From CAZOOK01 sp964581385 (GTDB lineage Bacteria; Pseudomonadota; Gammaproteobacteria; Nevskiales; Nevskiaceae): a stretch of 64,000 nucleotides of DNA. Below the pieces are notes generated by a model, which did not search any database, had not been told where the DNA came from, and worked only from the letters and a program-made list of their open reading frames with translations. Below, piece by piece: positions 16,601-25,800 of this stretch. A program made the position numbers and the translations under genes. The stretch spans positions 1-64,000 of the forward strand of contig CAZOOK010000021.1 in assembly GCA_964581385.1 (NCBI GenBank). The letters are read 5' to 3'. Every line of letters starts with the position of its first letter. Positions within the stretch are counted from its first letter, which is position 1.

Positions 16601-17559
16601 CGATGCGCGAAGCGAACCTCGAACAGGCATTCCACGAGATCTATCACTATGCGCTGATCACCGATCGCGTCGAAGGCCTGATCCTGACCAACGTCGATAC
16701 GATGCAGAACGGTGAGCCGCGCGATAATTTCCTCAAACGTGCGCTGACGTACAACCCGGGTGGCCTGCTCAAGGGCGCGCGGCACCTGACCATTGCCGGC
16801 GACTGGGTCTATGTCGCTGCCGACGCCGGCATCGTCGTACTCAACCTTTCTGAGCCGCTGAAGCCACGCGTAGCTGCCACCATCCCGACCCAGGATGTGC
16901 GCGCGACCGCCGTGCAATTCCGCTATCTGTTCGCAGCCACCGCCAAGGGCCTGCAGACGATCGATATCACGCATCCGGAAGCGCCGCGTGTGATCGACAG
17001 CGCGCTGGTACCGCTCGCTGACGCGCATCGCGTCTACGTTGCGCGCACCTTCGCCTACGTCGCGGACGGCGCCCAGGGACTGGCGATCATCGATGTCGAG
17101 AATCCCGAGGAGCCGCAGCTGTCGCAGCTCTATACCGCCGATGGGCGTCTCAGCGACGTGCGCGACGTTATCGTCGGCTCGACCAACGCATCGTTGTTCG
17201 CCTACGTCGCCGATGGCAATAAAGGGCTCCAGGTCATCCAGCTCACGGCGCCGGACACGCAACCGAAGTTTTACGGCTTCTCGCCGGATCCAAAGCCAGT
17301 ATGGATTGCCTACTATCCAACGCCGCAGCCGGCCACCACACTGTCGCGTGGCTTGGATCGTGATCGTGCGGTCGATGAGACCGGCGGCCAGATTGCAATC
17401 TTCGGCCGCATCGGTTCGCGGCCGTTCAATCTCGAGGAAATGCAGCGCCTCTTCCTGGATTCCAGCAGATCGCCGTGGTACGCCACCGACGCGCCGACGG
17501 CCAGCGCAAAAGCCGCTCAGGTGAGCAACGGGCCGGCGACCGGAATGCCAAGGAATTAG
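13678..17559 (+). CDS. Exported decaheme c-type cytochrome with C-terminal LVIVD beta-propeller
   Basis: A 1293-residue exported protein (signal MNKIVASLLITLCSLVGYALA) and the last gene of the operon, starting 1 base after the barrel gene's stop. Ten CXXCH sites lie between about residues 53 and 812: CRSCH, CTDCH, CGACH, CSGCH, CMNCH, CVDCH, CQDCH, CVTCH, CFGCH and CTDCH, spread unevenly over long loops. Residues about 900-1210 carry LVIVD-type propeller repeats (GLQTIDITHPEAPRV, GLAIIDVENPEEPQL, GLQVIQLTAPDTQP), which usually mediate surface or protein contacts. No lipobox is seen, so outer-membrane attachment would depend on the barrel protein or a translocation route. It is a candidate terminal reductase/oxidase at the cell surface; the substrate cannot be read from sequence. 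Confidence 0.87.
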   Translation: MNKIVASLLITLCSLVGYALASEETPRDIHYVTAPAAPRGQAPAEAESKSAGCRSCHTATDQATMHQNPGIVIGCTDCHGGNARVFLAVGIKREDPAYLATLSQAHVLPRYPQAWNWPHSANPKESFTLLNRESPEFIRFVNPGDYRVAREACGACHLPIIEAAERSLMSTGAMLWGGAAYNNGILPFKHYINGESYTRDGQPAVISDPIAAPDANMTAKGVLPRLYPLPPWEVTPPSDVFRVFERGGRNIGTLFAETGLPDVTGELQRLEEPGRPDFRQSNRGGATGQRVAIPILNIHKTRLNDPFMWFLGTNDQPGDYRSSGCSGCHVVYANDRDPLHSGPYAKFGNGGLTQTLDPTIPHDEPGHPITHGFSRAIPTAQCMNCHMHQPNIFLNSMLGYTMWDYESDAPFMWPKQEKHPTAEEIHKINERNPEEAAIRGNWADTDFLKDVSKLNPQLKDTQFADYHGHGWNFRAIFKRDRHGNLLDKYGHIVDDNDPHKFDKSNDKAAVHLMSIHVEKGMQCVDCHFEQDAHGNGHIYGEVAQAIEVDCQDCHGTVDQYPTLRTSGPAAAPPRCPDGTHAQSDDMPLRCIDDADGHSVVDSIPAGRDLSTMRTQDGRRRFEWRNNQLWQRSAVTPDLEWRVKLVKDSVTPGNPNYNEKAARAKLMSRDTASFAWGTQVAPQDRAHQNSEMLCVTCHSSWTTSCFGCHLPIQANWKTERNHFEGGETRNYATYNPQVARDDFYMLGKHGPAKGFRIAPVRSSSALVLSSTNSSREHIYVQQPPVSAIGFSSQAFAPHYPHTERTTETKTCTDCHLSIDNDNNAWMASLLGLGTGFVNFVGYDAYTGLDGGIAAVQVTEWDEPQAVIGSYLQRYAYPDRFQRHLDHHRELATAALHSTGDTVGCLQLRGEYLYVAQGRRGMQVYDVASIANKGVSEKIITAPFSPLGHDTRIDSKDASCVALPTNQPINPLRNTPAMREANLEQAFHEIYHYALITDRVEGLILTNVDTMQNGEPRDNFLKRALTYNPGGLLKGARHLTIAGDWVYVAADAGIVVLNLSEPLKPRVAATIPTQDVRATAVQFRYLFAATAKGLQTIDITHPEAPRVIDSALVPLADAHRVYVARTFAYVADGAQGLAIIDVENPEEPQLSQLYTADGRLSDVRDVIVGSTNASLFAYVADGNKGLQVIQLTAPDTQPKFYGFSPDPKPVWIAYYPTPQPATTLSRGLDRDRAVDETGGQIAIFGRIGSRPFNLEEMQRLFLDSSRSPWYATDAPTASAKAAQVSNGPATGMPRN

Positions 17560-17962
17560 GCGCTGTTATCAATTCCTTTGATTGATTCCTTAACTCGCAT
17601 TCTCACTGCAGAGATCGAGCGCTGGTGTTGCCTGCAGCCATAACAGGGTCAGCGCCGGAATCAAGTCAGAGGGTTGTTCCAAGGGTTGAGTCAAGCACCT
17701 AAAAGCCCATCAAGGGCTTCGAGCAGGTGCAGCTCGACGAAAGCTGATCATCCCCGAGCGGCAATACTTCAAGTTACGGTTTCTAACGGGTGATATTTTT
17801 TGAACTGTGACCCAGTCGACACATTTCACTCACTTCAATCGGCCATAATTTCGATTATGGGACATAACATCGACGACAGGACATTAATAGTGGTTCTATC
17901 AATCGAACTTAACATCGGTTGTAGTTTCGGTAAATAGAACTAAAAAAGCGGGTAGGGATTTT
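17560..17962. other. Intergenic region with hairpins upstream of the 616-aa secreted protein
   Basis: No gene is visible in these 403 bases. Two structures stand out. CCATAAT-TTCG-ATTATGG at 17843-17860 is a perfect 7-base stem closed by a TTCG tetraloop. GTTCTAT (17893-17899) pairs with ATAGAAC (17934-17940) shortly before the start codon. The region is AT-richer than the operon. No T-run follows the cytochrome stop, so no intrinsic terminator is clear. Confidence 0.5.
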
Positions 17963-19813
17963 ATGAAAATTTTTCGTACGCTACTTTCGGGGCGAGCGGT
18001 CATTGCTCCTTCTCTCGTGGCTGTGCTTTTAGCATTCAGCTCGCAACCGTCCGTTGCCGCTTCGGACAGCAACATATGGAACGATTGGATCGCATCCATC
18101 AAGGCAACGCCTGGATATAAGGTTACCCAGGGTTATTCCAGCACGGGTGACTGCACGACGATGCTCGAGGTGTTCAAATCCTGTGGCATCAATAATCCGG
18201 CGGGCGGTTATGTCGCAATTGAGCCGCCGGTGGACAACGAATTCGTCGATCCCTGCTATAACAGTGAACATCGCTGCACTCCCAAGCCGAACGGTACCGG
18301 TGACGGTGGCACCAATATCATCAGCCACCTCGCGACTGTGGACGGAGCTCAGGTCGGACCGGTCAATGCGTTCTATCGTATCGGTGAAAATCAGGCGCTG
18401 GTGACTGTGATCAACCTGCCACCTCAGGTGGCTTTTTTCAGTTCGCAGACGTACGTCTATTCTCGCCCCACCAACAACTACAACTACAACACGGGATGCC
18501 GTCCGAAAGTCAAAAGCCCTGACCCGTGCCGTGTACTCGTCGTCGGAAGCGTCGGCAACGCTATCAACAATGCGTCGATCTTCAAGCAGTCCGGTCTGTC
18601 AATGACGCTTGACCGCAGCGGCGGGGCGGTGGCGATCATTACCACTGCCGACAATGATCTCTACAACCGGCTCTCCTCGATGTTTAGTGCGGCAGGAGGC
18701 GACACAAGGCAACTATTCCCGGAACCACTGACCACCGTGTCCGCCGGCTCGAAATCAGCAACAATCCATACCGGCCTGGATCTCGGCGCCACCTACCAAA
18801 CGGCGACCGCGGACGAGCTGCTCGGCCTCATCCGCTACACCATTCCCAACGACACCGACCCCGGCCACACGAACCTCCCGGCGTTCCAGGACTGGCTGAA
18901 TAACGTATCGAGCAATATTAAGGTGTACCGCGTCAGCGCGCCGGCAGCGGGCCAGCCGTTTCCGCCGATCGCCATCGCTATCAAGCATTACACTACGGAT
19001 GAAACACCGTATAAGAAAGAGCTCGCCGAGCTCGCTGACGACGTGAAACTCTGGGTTACCTCGATCAGTCCTGCGGGCAGCGTGATCAGCAACGGTGCAA
19101 TGAAGACTTCGGAAAAGGTCGAGCCCTTCACGGCCCAGAACGCCGGCCAGCCCTACACTCACAATGTCGGCCCCGTCTGTATCCATGACAGACGAACCTG
19201 CTCGGCAGATACGCAAGATACGGATGCATATCGCTATATCGTTCTGCCCGGAATGAGCCATACCGCAGTCATCCTCGGCATGAACAGTGCGCATCCGCAA
19301 CTGAACAATGCCACCTATATCAGCGTCGGCGCCTACATAACGAGATTAATGTTCAGTCCAGGCAACGCCCTGTCGGCAACCAATTCCAATCCAGGCGCCG
19401 CCGGCTTTGAGAGCGGAACGCTCGCCGGTTCCGCCACCGACTTTGTCGGCCAGCTTGAGCGCGCCGGGATGATCACGCCATCGGCGACGTTGCAGGCGGC
19501 GCTGCCGTATATGTTCGTTGCCATCCAAACGCTCGATTGCGCAGCTGGGGCCACGCCACCAGCCAGCGCCGTGAATTTCTGCAGTGCGGACTACACCAGC
19601 AAGCTCGATGGCAGCCAATTCAACTCCAGTGATAGCATCATGATGATCCGACGCGCTTATCTGCGTCCGTCCGATCCCAGGTATCCGGATGACACCAACG
19701 GCGCCAATCCTGATTATCTGCTGCCGCCGCAAGTGGTGTACTACGACGTTCGCAAGACTGCCCAACAGGCACGGCAGTCGTTTAAGCCATCTGGCGCCTT
19801 AAAGTTCCGATAG
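17963..19813 (+). CDS. Secreted protein of unknown function
   Basis: A 616-residue protein with a signal peptide (hydrophobic core PSLVAVLLAFSS, cleavage near VAASD at about residue 33). The mature part is rich in Asn, Thr and Ser, contains several Cys pairs (TGDCTTMLEVFKSCG, CYNSEHRCTPKP, CIHDRRTCS) that could form disulfides, and has no catalytic motif that I recognise. ATG 17963 is preceded by GGTAGGGAT at a suitable distance. It lies downstream of the cytochrome operon and starts a run of secreted-protein genes (esterase at 20085, paralogue family at 21340). The 271 bases after it, to 20084, contain no gene that I can support. Function unknown. Confidence 0.8.
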   Translation: MKIFRTLLSGRAVIAPSLVAVLLAFSSQPSVAASDSNIWNDWIASIKATPGYKVTQGYSSTGDCTTMLEVFKSCGINNPAGGYVAIEPPVDNEFVDPCYNSEHRCTPKPNGTGDGGTNIISHLATVDGAQVGPVNAFYRIGENQALVTVINLPPQVAFFSSQTYVYSRPTNNYNYNTGCRPKVKSPDPCRVLVVGSVGNAINNASIFKQSGLSMTLDRSGGAVAIITTADNDLYNRLSSMFSAAGGDTRQLFPEPLTTVSAGSKSATIHTGLDLGATYQTATADELLGLIRYTIPNDTDPGHTNLPAFQDWLNNVSSNIKVYRVSAPAAGQPFPPIAIAIKHYTTDETPYKKELAELADDVKLWVTSISPAGSVISNGAMKTSEKVEPFTAQNAGQPYTHNVGPVCIHDRRTCSADTQDTDAYRYIVLPGMSHTAVILGMNSAHPQLNNATYISVGAYITRLMFSPGNALSATNSNPGAAGFESGTLAGSATDFVGQLERAGMITPSATLQAALPYMFVAIQTLDCAAGATPPASAVNFCSADYTSKLDGSQFNSSDSIMMIRRAYLRPSDPRYPDDTNGANPDYLLPPQVVYYDVRKTAQQARQSFKPSGALKFR

Positions 19814-20084
19814 CTAAACGCCGGCTTCCTTGTACACCACTCCGTTCGGTACTCCTCTGTGTTGCTGCGGGATGACAGCGTCACACGGGCCGACGCGCTC
19901 CAAGATGAAAATTTGATTAATCCAAATAGGGTATTCCGACTGGCCCGACTATAGGAATACTTAGCGCATCAGCAATAAAATTTCCTTGCCGAAATCGCTT
20001 GAACAAACGAGCGGCACAGGAAACGCGCCGCTGCATCGAGCGATGCAGCAACAACCAAGAATGAAAGTGGGAGGAAACAATCGA

Positions 20085-21083
20085 ATGTTTACACGTAAGC
20101 TGTTTACGGCTGTCACGCTGAGCATTGCACTTGCCGGTGTGGCACTACCCGCGCTTGGCAAAAATACCGACATCCCCCCACCGCCGGGACAGTGGGGGCC
20201 TGGTGATTTCCCGTCCAGCGGTCCGGCCGGAACGGAATATATCGGTATCAGCGGCATTCCCGGCAATAACAATGTGACACGCGAATACAAGGTGCACGTG
20301 CCGAAAAGCTACCGTGCCGGAGTTGCCACGCCCCTCGTGTTTTGCTTACACGCCGTCGTGGAAACCACGACGATGTTCTGCGTTGACGGCAGCAACACCA
20401 GCGGCCCCGGTCCCAATGGCGACACCGGCAGCTTCATCACGCAGTCAGACAACGACGGTTTCATTCTCGTGATGCCCCAAGGCTTCCATCATGCATGGAA
20501 CGCCGGTGCGTGCTGCTCACGCCGGTATGACGATGTCGCATTCATACGCGCGGTTCTGGCGGAAGTGGAAACCCATCTGAACGTCGATACGAAACGCGTT
20601 TATGCGGCAGGCTGGTCCAACGGCGCGTTTATGTCCGAGAAGCTCGCTTGCGATGCGTCGGATCTCTTCGCCGCTATTGTTGATGGCTCTGGCGGTATCG
20701 TAACCGGCGGTTGTACTCCGCAGAACCACGTCGCCGTGCTTCAATTCCACGGCAACAAGGATCATATTGTTCCATATGCACTAATGAATTCGACCGATAC
20801 AAAATGGGCGAACTTGAATGGTTGCAATGCCGCAACAACGTCGGCGAGCTTCCCCAACAGCGGCGGCGATACCACTTGTGTGACCCACACGGGTTGCCCG
20901 GCTGACGGCACCGTCACCGCCTGCACGATCGACGGCGGTGGCCACTGCTGGTACGGCAGTCCGAGCTGCGGCACCGGCTTTGGTCCGCTCGCTGCGAAGA
21001 TCGCGCTCCTCGGTGCCAGCAACAGCAATTTTACGGTTGAGAGCGACGACTTCTGGCCGTTCCTCAAACAATTCCACCGCTAA
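20085..21083 (+). CDS. Secreted PHB-depolymerase-like esterase (LpqC family)
   Basis: A 332-residue exported alpha/beta-hydrolase. The signal is MFTRKLFTAVTLSIALAGVALPALG. The nucleophile elbow is GWSNGAF (family pattern GxSxG), within VYAAGWSNGAFMSEKLACDA. The likely acid Asp is in HGNKDHIVPY and the His in GGGHCWYG, in the order usual for LpqC/poly(3-hydroxybutyrate) depolymerase-like enzymes and feruloyl esterases. Cys pairs suggest periplasmic or extracellular disulfides. The start at 20085 is chosen because GGGAGGA lies about 9 bases upstream and the signal peptide starts here; ATG 20061 would place that site inside the coding region. A strong terminator follows. Substrate (polyester, short-chain ester or aryl ester) is not decided by sequence. 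Confidence 0.85.
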   Translation: MFTRKLFTAVTLSIALAGVALPALGKNTDIPPPPGQWGPGDFPSSGPAGTEYIGISGIPGNNNVTREYKVHVPKSYRAGVATPLVFCLHAVVETTTMFCVDGSNTSGPGPNGDTGSFITQSDNDGFILVMPQGFHHAWNAGACCSRRYDDVAFIRAVLAEVETHLNVDTKRVYAAGWSNGAFMSEKLACDASDLFAAIVDGSGGIVTGGCTPQNHVAVLQFHGNKDHIVPYALMNSTDTKWANLNGCNAATTSASFPNSGGDTTCVTHTGCPADGTVTACTIDGGGHCWYGSPSCGTGFGPLAAKIALLGASNSNFTVESDDFWPFLKQFHR

Positions 21084-21139
21084 TCGAAGCATTGCGAACC
21101 AGCTAGCCCTAGCTAGCTCATATAACAGTAAGACTAACG

Positions 21140-21167
21140 GGGGGCGCCCAAAGGCGCCCCCTTTTTT
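21140..21167 (+). terminator. Strong intrinsic terminator after the esterase gene
   Basis: GGGGGCGCC, loop CAAA, GGCGCCCCC, then six T. A 9-base perfect GC stem 56 bases after the esterase stop. Confidence 0.93.
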
Positions 21168-21339
21168 GCGTTCTGTTTCATACCGCTATGCTATCGCAGG
21201 CGAATAGTATATTTTATCTACATCGGCACGCGGCTGGTTGTCGCTCATTGCGATTACCGAATGGCTAACGAAAACAGAGGAATTGAATTATTGCGATAAG
21301 TTCCGGCAAACCATCTCTACACAAAGGTGAGATAACGCC

Positions 21340-22782
21340 ATGGACTCGTATAACTGCTCGAAGTCACCGACATATCGGAAGCTGGCCCGGCGTGCTTTGG
21401 GACCAAGCTCATTCGTTGTCGCGGCCAGCGTGGTGCTCTCCCCTACCGCTGCCAGCTCCGCAGCAGGTGATGGTGTAGTGCCATCGTCTTCGGACACACC
21501 CGCTATAACAGTCGGCTGCAGCTGGTTCAAACAATACGATTTCGTCGCAAACCCGAAAAGAAACAATTTCGCGTATCCGGAAACGAACGCGGTCTATTGG
21601 TACGCCGCCGGCCCTGCGATTCCGCAGCCCGGTGACCGTATAAAGATCGTCGGCAATTATCCGGATGCACGCTATTTCTCGATTCACGCCTATGACGGAC
21701 TGGGCTTCCTGCTGCCTCGCGGAAGCGTCCTCGCCGACTATCAGTTCGTACCGAACCGGGGCAGCAGTAACCCCTTTCTGAGCCCGACTCGCATCGATCG
21801 ATCGATCGGCTTCGGCGGCCGCTATACCGCTTATGTCGAATACACTTTCCGTCCCGCGATCCCATCCCCCAACACGATCTACCGCGGACCGTTCATTAGC
21901 CACCATTGGCCATACAACACATTGCTGGCCTACCGCTCCTATCTGCCCCCGGACCCGAGCAAACCGGAAGGAGATTTCGGACTGCCCAAACTCTATCTGG
22001 TTCGGGCCGGCCTGCCCGACCAGCCGTTCGCAATGCCCGGCGATCGCAGTAATCCCGATTTTCCGGCCTGCAACCTGCTCTGGCACATCAACCTGGCATC
22101 GCCGTTTGTACTGCCGCCGAATGTCACGGAATCCCATTGGACTGAGCCCAAACTCACCGTGTTCTCGTCCGCAGTTGGCGGACTGTTCAGCAACAAGAAC
22201 AATGCTTATGTTGCGGGCGAAACTTGGAAAGCGCATGGGCCGGTAGTACTGCTGCGCGGCCACGCGCCAGCGTTCACTGGCCAATCACCACAGCAGGCGG
22301 ACGCGAAGACACAACTGCGATTCTGGTCGATCTGCCAGAACGAAGCGGTTTCGACCAAGGTCGTTCAATGCATCGCCGATCGCGACGCGACGCTGACGAA
22401 TGGCTTTTATCACGTCGTGATCTCCGACAGCGCCGACCGGCCACTGCACGCCACTACCGATAATGGATTCAATTGGATGCCGCGCGGCATCCATGACCCC
22501 GCCAAGCCATCGGAAGATCCCGGCGATCTGGTCGTCCGCAACCTGTTGCCGTCCACCCAAAAGGGGTTTCCCCAGGCCATTCAGTACATCTCTGATCCTC
22601 TGAACCCAATCAGTACAATGGGCGACTACGATCCCCAAGCGACCTATTGCGACGCGGCGACGTTTGACCGTGCCTACGCGGCGAATCCCGGTGCCACGCC
22701 AGACGATGTTTTCGCCGCATGCCAATCGATGCCGCCGGCAGATGCTGGCATCGATTCGTTCGCTGTTGAACGCACTCACTAA
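21340..22782 (+). CDS. Secreted protein, unknown family (paralogue of the protein at 47564)
   Basis: A 480-residue protein with an N-terminal export-type hydrophobic segment (SSFVVAASVVLSPTAASSAAG, about residues 28-47 in two parts). It shares a full-length pattern with the 47564 gene: an early C-x-W(F/Y), a segment PDARYFSIHAYDG (PQARNFSIQLYAG in the other), R(F/H)WS(I/V)C(Q/E)N, a further Cys nearby, MGDY about 50 residues from the end, and a C-terminal TP(D/S)xVFxAC. The paired Cys suggest an extracellular fold. ATG 21340 has AAGGTGAG about 8 bases upstream. It lies between the esterase and nrdJ (convergent). I do not recognise a characterised family and make no functional claim. Confidence 0.82.
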   Translation: MDSYNCSKSPTYRKLARRALGPSSFVVAASVVLSPTAASSAAGDGVVPSSSDTPAITVGCSWFKQYDFVANPKRNNFAYPETNAVYWYAAGPAIPQPGDRIKIVGNYPDARYFSIHAYDGLGFLLPRGSVLADYQFVPNRGSSNPFLSPTRIDRSIGFGGRYTAYVEYTFRPAIPSPNTIYRGPFISHHWPYNTLLAYRSYLPPDPSKPEGDFGLPKLYLVRAGLPDQPFAMPGDRSNPDFPACNLLWHINLASPFVLPPNVTESHWTEPKLTVFSSAVGGLFSNKNNAYVAGETWKAHGPVVLLRGHAPAFTGQSPQQADAKTQLRFWSICQNEAVSTKVVQCIADRDATLTNGFYHVVISDSADRPLHATTDNGFNWMPRGIHDPAKPSEDPGDLVVRNLLPSTQKGFPQAIQYISDPLNPISTMGDYDPQATYCDAATFDRAYAANPGATPDDVFAACQSMPPADAGIDSFAVERTH

Positions 22783-22800
22783 ACTGCATGGCTGGTTCGC

Positions 22801-25800
22801 TTAACCGCACTCCCCCACCCATCCGCATGCCGTGCAATTTTTACAGCCGTCGCGCAGGATGACCGCATGCGCGGCGCAGTCGGGACAGGGTTCGCCCTTG
22901 ACGATGTGCACGGGTGGCGCGGCGTTTGACGATGGAGGCGCCTGCGGATTTTCGAGAACGCCCATCGGCCGCAGCGGATGCGCCGACGCGTCGAGGATCC
23001 CAAGCATCTGATAGCGGTGCAGGATCAGCGCGGCGATGTAGGCGATGGTCGACGGATACAGCACGCTCTTATCGCGACCGGGAACGCGCGCGAGCAGTGC
23101 GCCGGCAGGCTCGGCATAGTTGAGCAATTTGGCGAGCTTGGTACCGATCCATGCTGGATCGATGACACGCATGTCGCAAGACAATAAACGACAGAGCCCG
23201 TCGAAATCGCGCGGATAATTCCCCGACAACGAGACCGAGTACGGGCGGCGCTGGCCGTCGGGCAGCACCAATTCCTTGAGAATCACGGTGATGTCGTCGG
23301 CGGTCGCCGCGTTGTGAATATCAACCGTCCACGACAGCGTACCGTCAGTACCGGTACGCGGCTCCTTGGGACTCATCAATGCATCGAGCACCGGCGTCGG
23401 GCCTTCCCTGGAAAATGCGCCGAGCTGTTCGCAGCGGAGTTTCACCAACCGCGCCATCACCGCGGTGGCGCTGCTGATCGTGAGCACTTCGCCATTGGGC
23501 GGCACCGGGCAGCGGATTGGCGCACCCGTAGTCTTCATCAGCAGTTCGAGTTTGTATTGCAGCCACGCACGGTCGCGCGAGCGCATATCCATGCTCAGCA
23601 GCTTGGCAATAGCGGCGAGGCCGCGCGGCTGCTCGGTGCCGTTGACCCAGACCTCGAATGGATATGTCTCATCACCCTCGGTGTGACCAATAGATATCGC
23701 GAAGCGCGCGGTATCACCCTCGACCATATAGGTCCACGACGGGTTGCCTTGCGGTAGCAGCGGACGGCCCGGCCATTTCAGTGAAGCAAGCGCCGGCACC
23801 GGGACCTTGTCGAGACGCAGCCGGCGGTCGGGATCGGACTGGTCAAGGTCCTGTGGTTGTTTTTTCTTCATATCCACACTCAGCACCGTACCGACGGAGG
23901 GGTTCGGACGATAAGTCGTGCACCCTTTACAGCCGAGCCGCCACGCTTCGAGATAAAGATCCTTGAAATCCTCAAACGGATAATCCTCCGGCACATTGAT
24001 GGTTTTGGAAATGGAACTGTCGATATACGGCTGCACTGCTGCCTGCATGCGCAGATGTTCGCGCGCGGACAGCGTCTGCGCATTGACGAAATACGGCGGC
24101 AGATGTTCAGGGTCACCACCATCCTCAATAAAGTGGCGATACGCAAAATCCTGTACCTCGTAACGCTTCGACGTTCCATCCGACTCGCGCTTGCTGCGCG
24201 AATAGGTCCACGCGAACGCCGGTTCGATACCACCCGATACGTTGCGACCAAACGCAAGCGAGATCGTGCCAGTGGGTGCGATCGACAATAGATGGCTGTT
24301 GCGCACACCATGCTCACCGATTGCCGCACGCAATTCGCCGGGCAGCCTTTGCACAAAGCGGCTTTGCAGGAACTTCTCGGTGTCGAACAGCGGAAAGGCA
24401 CCCTTCTCGCGCGCCAGTTCCACCGACGCCGCATACGCTTCGTCGCGCAGCGCACGCGCGACTTCATCGGCGAAGGCAACGCCGTCATCCGATCCATAGA
24501 CGCGCTTGAGCATTGCCAGCGCCGAACCCAGGCCGGTGAACCCGAGCCCAATACGGCGCTTGGACTGCGCTTCGCGAGCTTGCTCCGGCAACGGCCAGAA
24601 GGTGATGTCGAGCACGTTGTCGAGCATGCGGACGGCCGTGCGCGCGACGCCACGAAATTTCTCGAAGTCAAACGTCGCGAGCGCGCCGAACGGATCGCGC
24701 ACAAAGCGCGTCAGGTTGATGCTGCCGAGACAGCAGCAGCCATAGTCGGGCAGCGGTTGCTCGCCGCAGGGATTGGTTGCCTCGATAAGCTCGCAATACC
24801 AGAGATTGTTGTCGGCGTTCATGCGATCGATGAACACCACGCCCGGCTCGGCGCCGTCGTAAGTATGGCGGACGATGGCGTCGAGCAATTCGCGCGCGCG
24901 CAGCTTGCGGTAAACCCATGCGCCATCGGCGCGCTGCCACGCCCCCGCCGCCCGGCTCTGCTCGCCCGGCTCGGCGATGTGAACCAGTTCGAATTCGCGG
25001 TCCTCGATCGCCGCGTTCATGAACTCGTCGGTAACCGCAACGGAGATATTGAAATTCGACAGCGAACGCAGCCGCCGTCGCACGTCTTCCGCTTCCGTCC
25101 ATGGCAGATTGAGCGTGTCGATCACGGCGGCATAACGCGACAGATCCTTGGCGGCGACGAAATCGAGAACGTCCGGATGATCGCAGCGCAGGACGCCCAT
25201 CTGAGCACCACGCCGCGCGCCGGCAGATTCCACCGTTTCGCAGGAGCGATCGAACACGCGCATGTAGGAGATGGGACCGGATGCGCGACTGTGGGTGGTG
25301 CGCACGAGCGCGCCCTTGGGCCGGATGCGCGAAAAATCGTAGCCGACGCCGCCGCCGCGCCGCATGGTTTCGGCGGCCTGCAACAGCGCCTTGTAAATCG
25401 ACACCTTATCGCCGCGATCTTCTGAAATCGCATCACCGACCGGTTGCACGAAACAGTTAATCAGTGTCGCGTTGATGTCGGTACCGCAGGCGGACATGAT
25501 GCGGCCCGCAGGAATGAAACCAGCTTCCATCGTGTGCAGATAGCGTTCGCGGCAGGCATCGACGATCACTTCCACGGAATCGGTATCCAAGCCGAGAAAG
25601 CGCGCTGCCGTCTTCTTGCGTTGCGCGGGTTTCAGCGCTGCATAAAAGCGGCGATCGGATTCCGCGACACCGCGCGCGACGCGTTGAAAGACCTGCGCGG
25701 CCGAGCGCTCACCATTCTTGCAATACTTCTCGTACAGGACTTGGTCGTAAAACTCGTCCTGCGCCGAAGCTGCATGCCGGTCAAAAGCCATGATTGCGGT

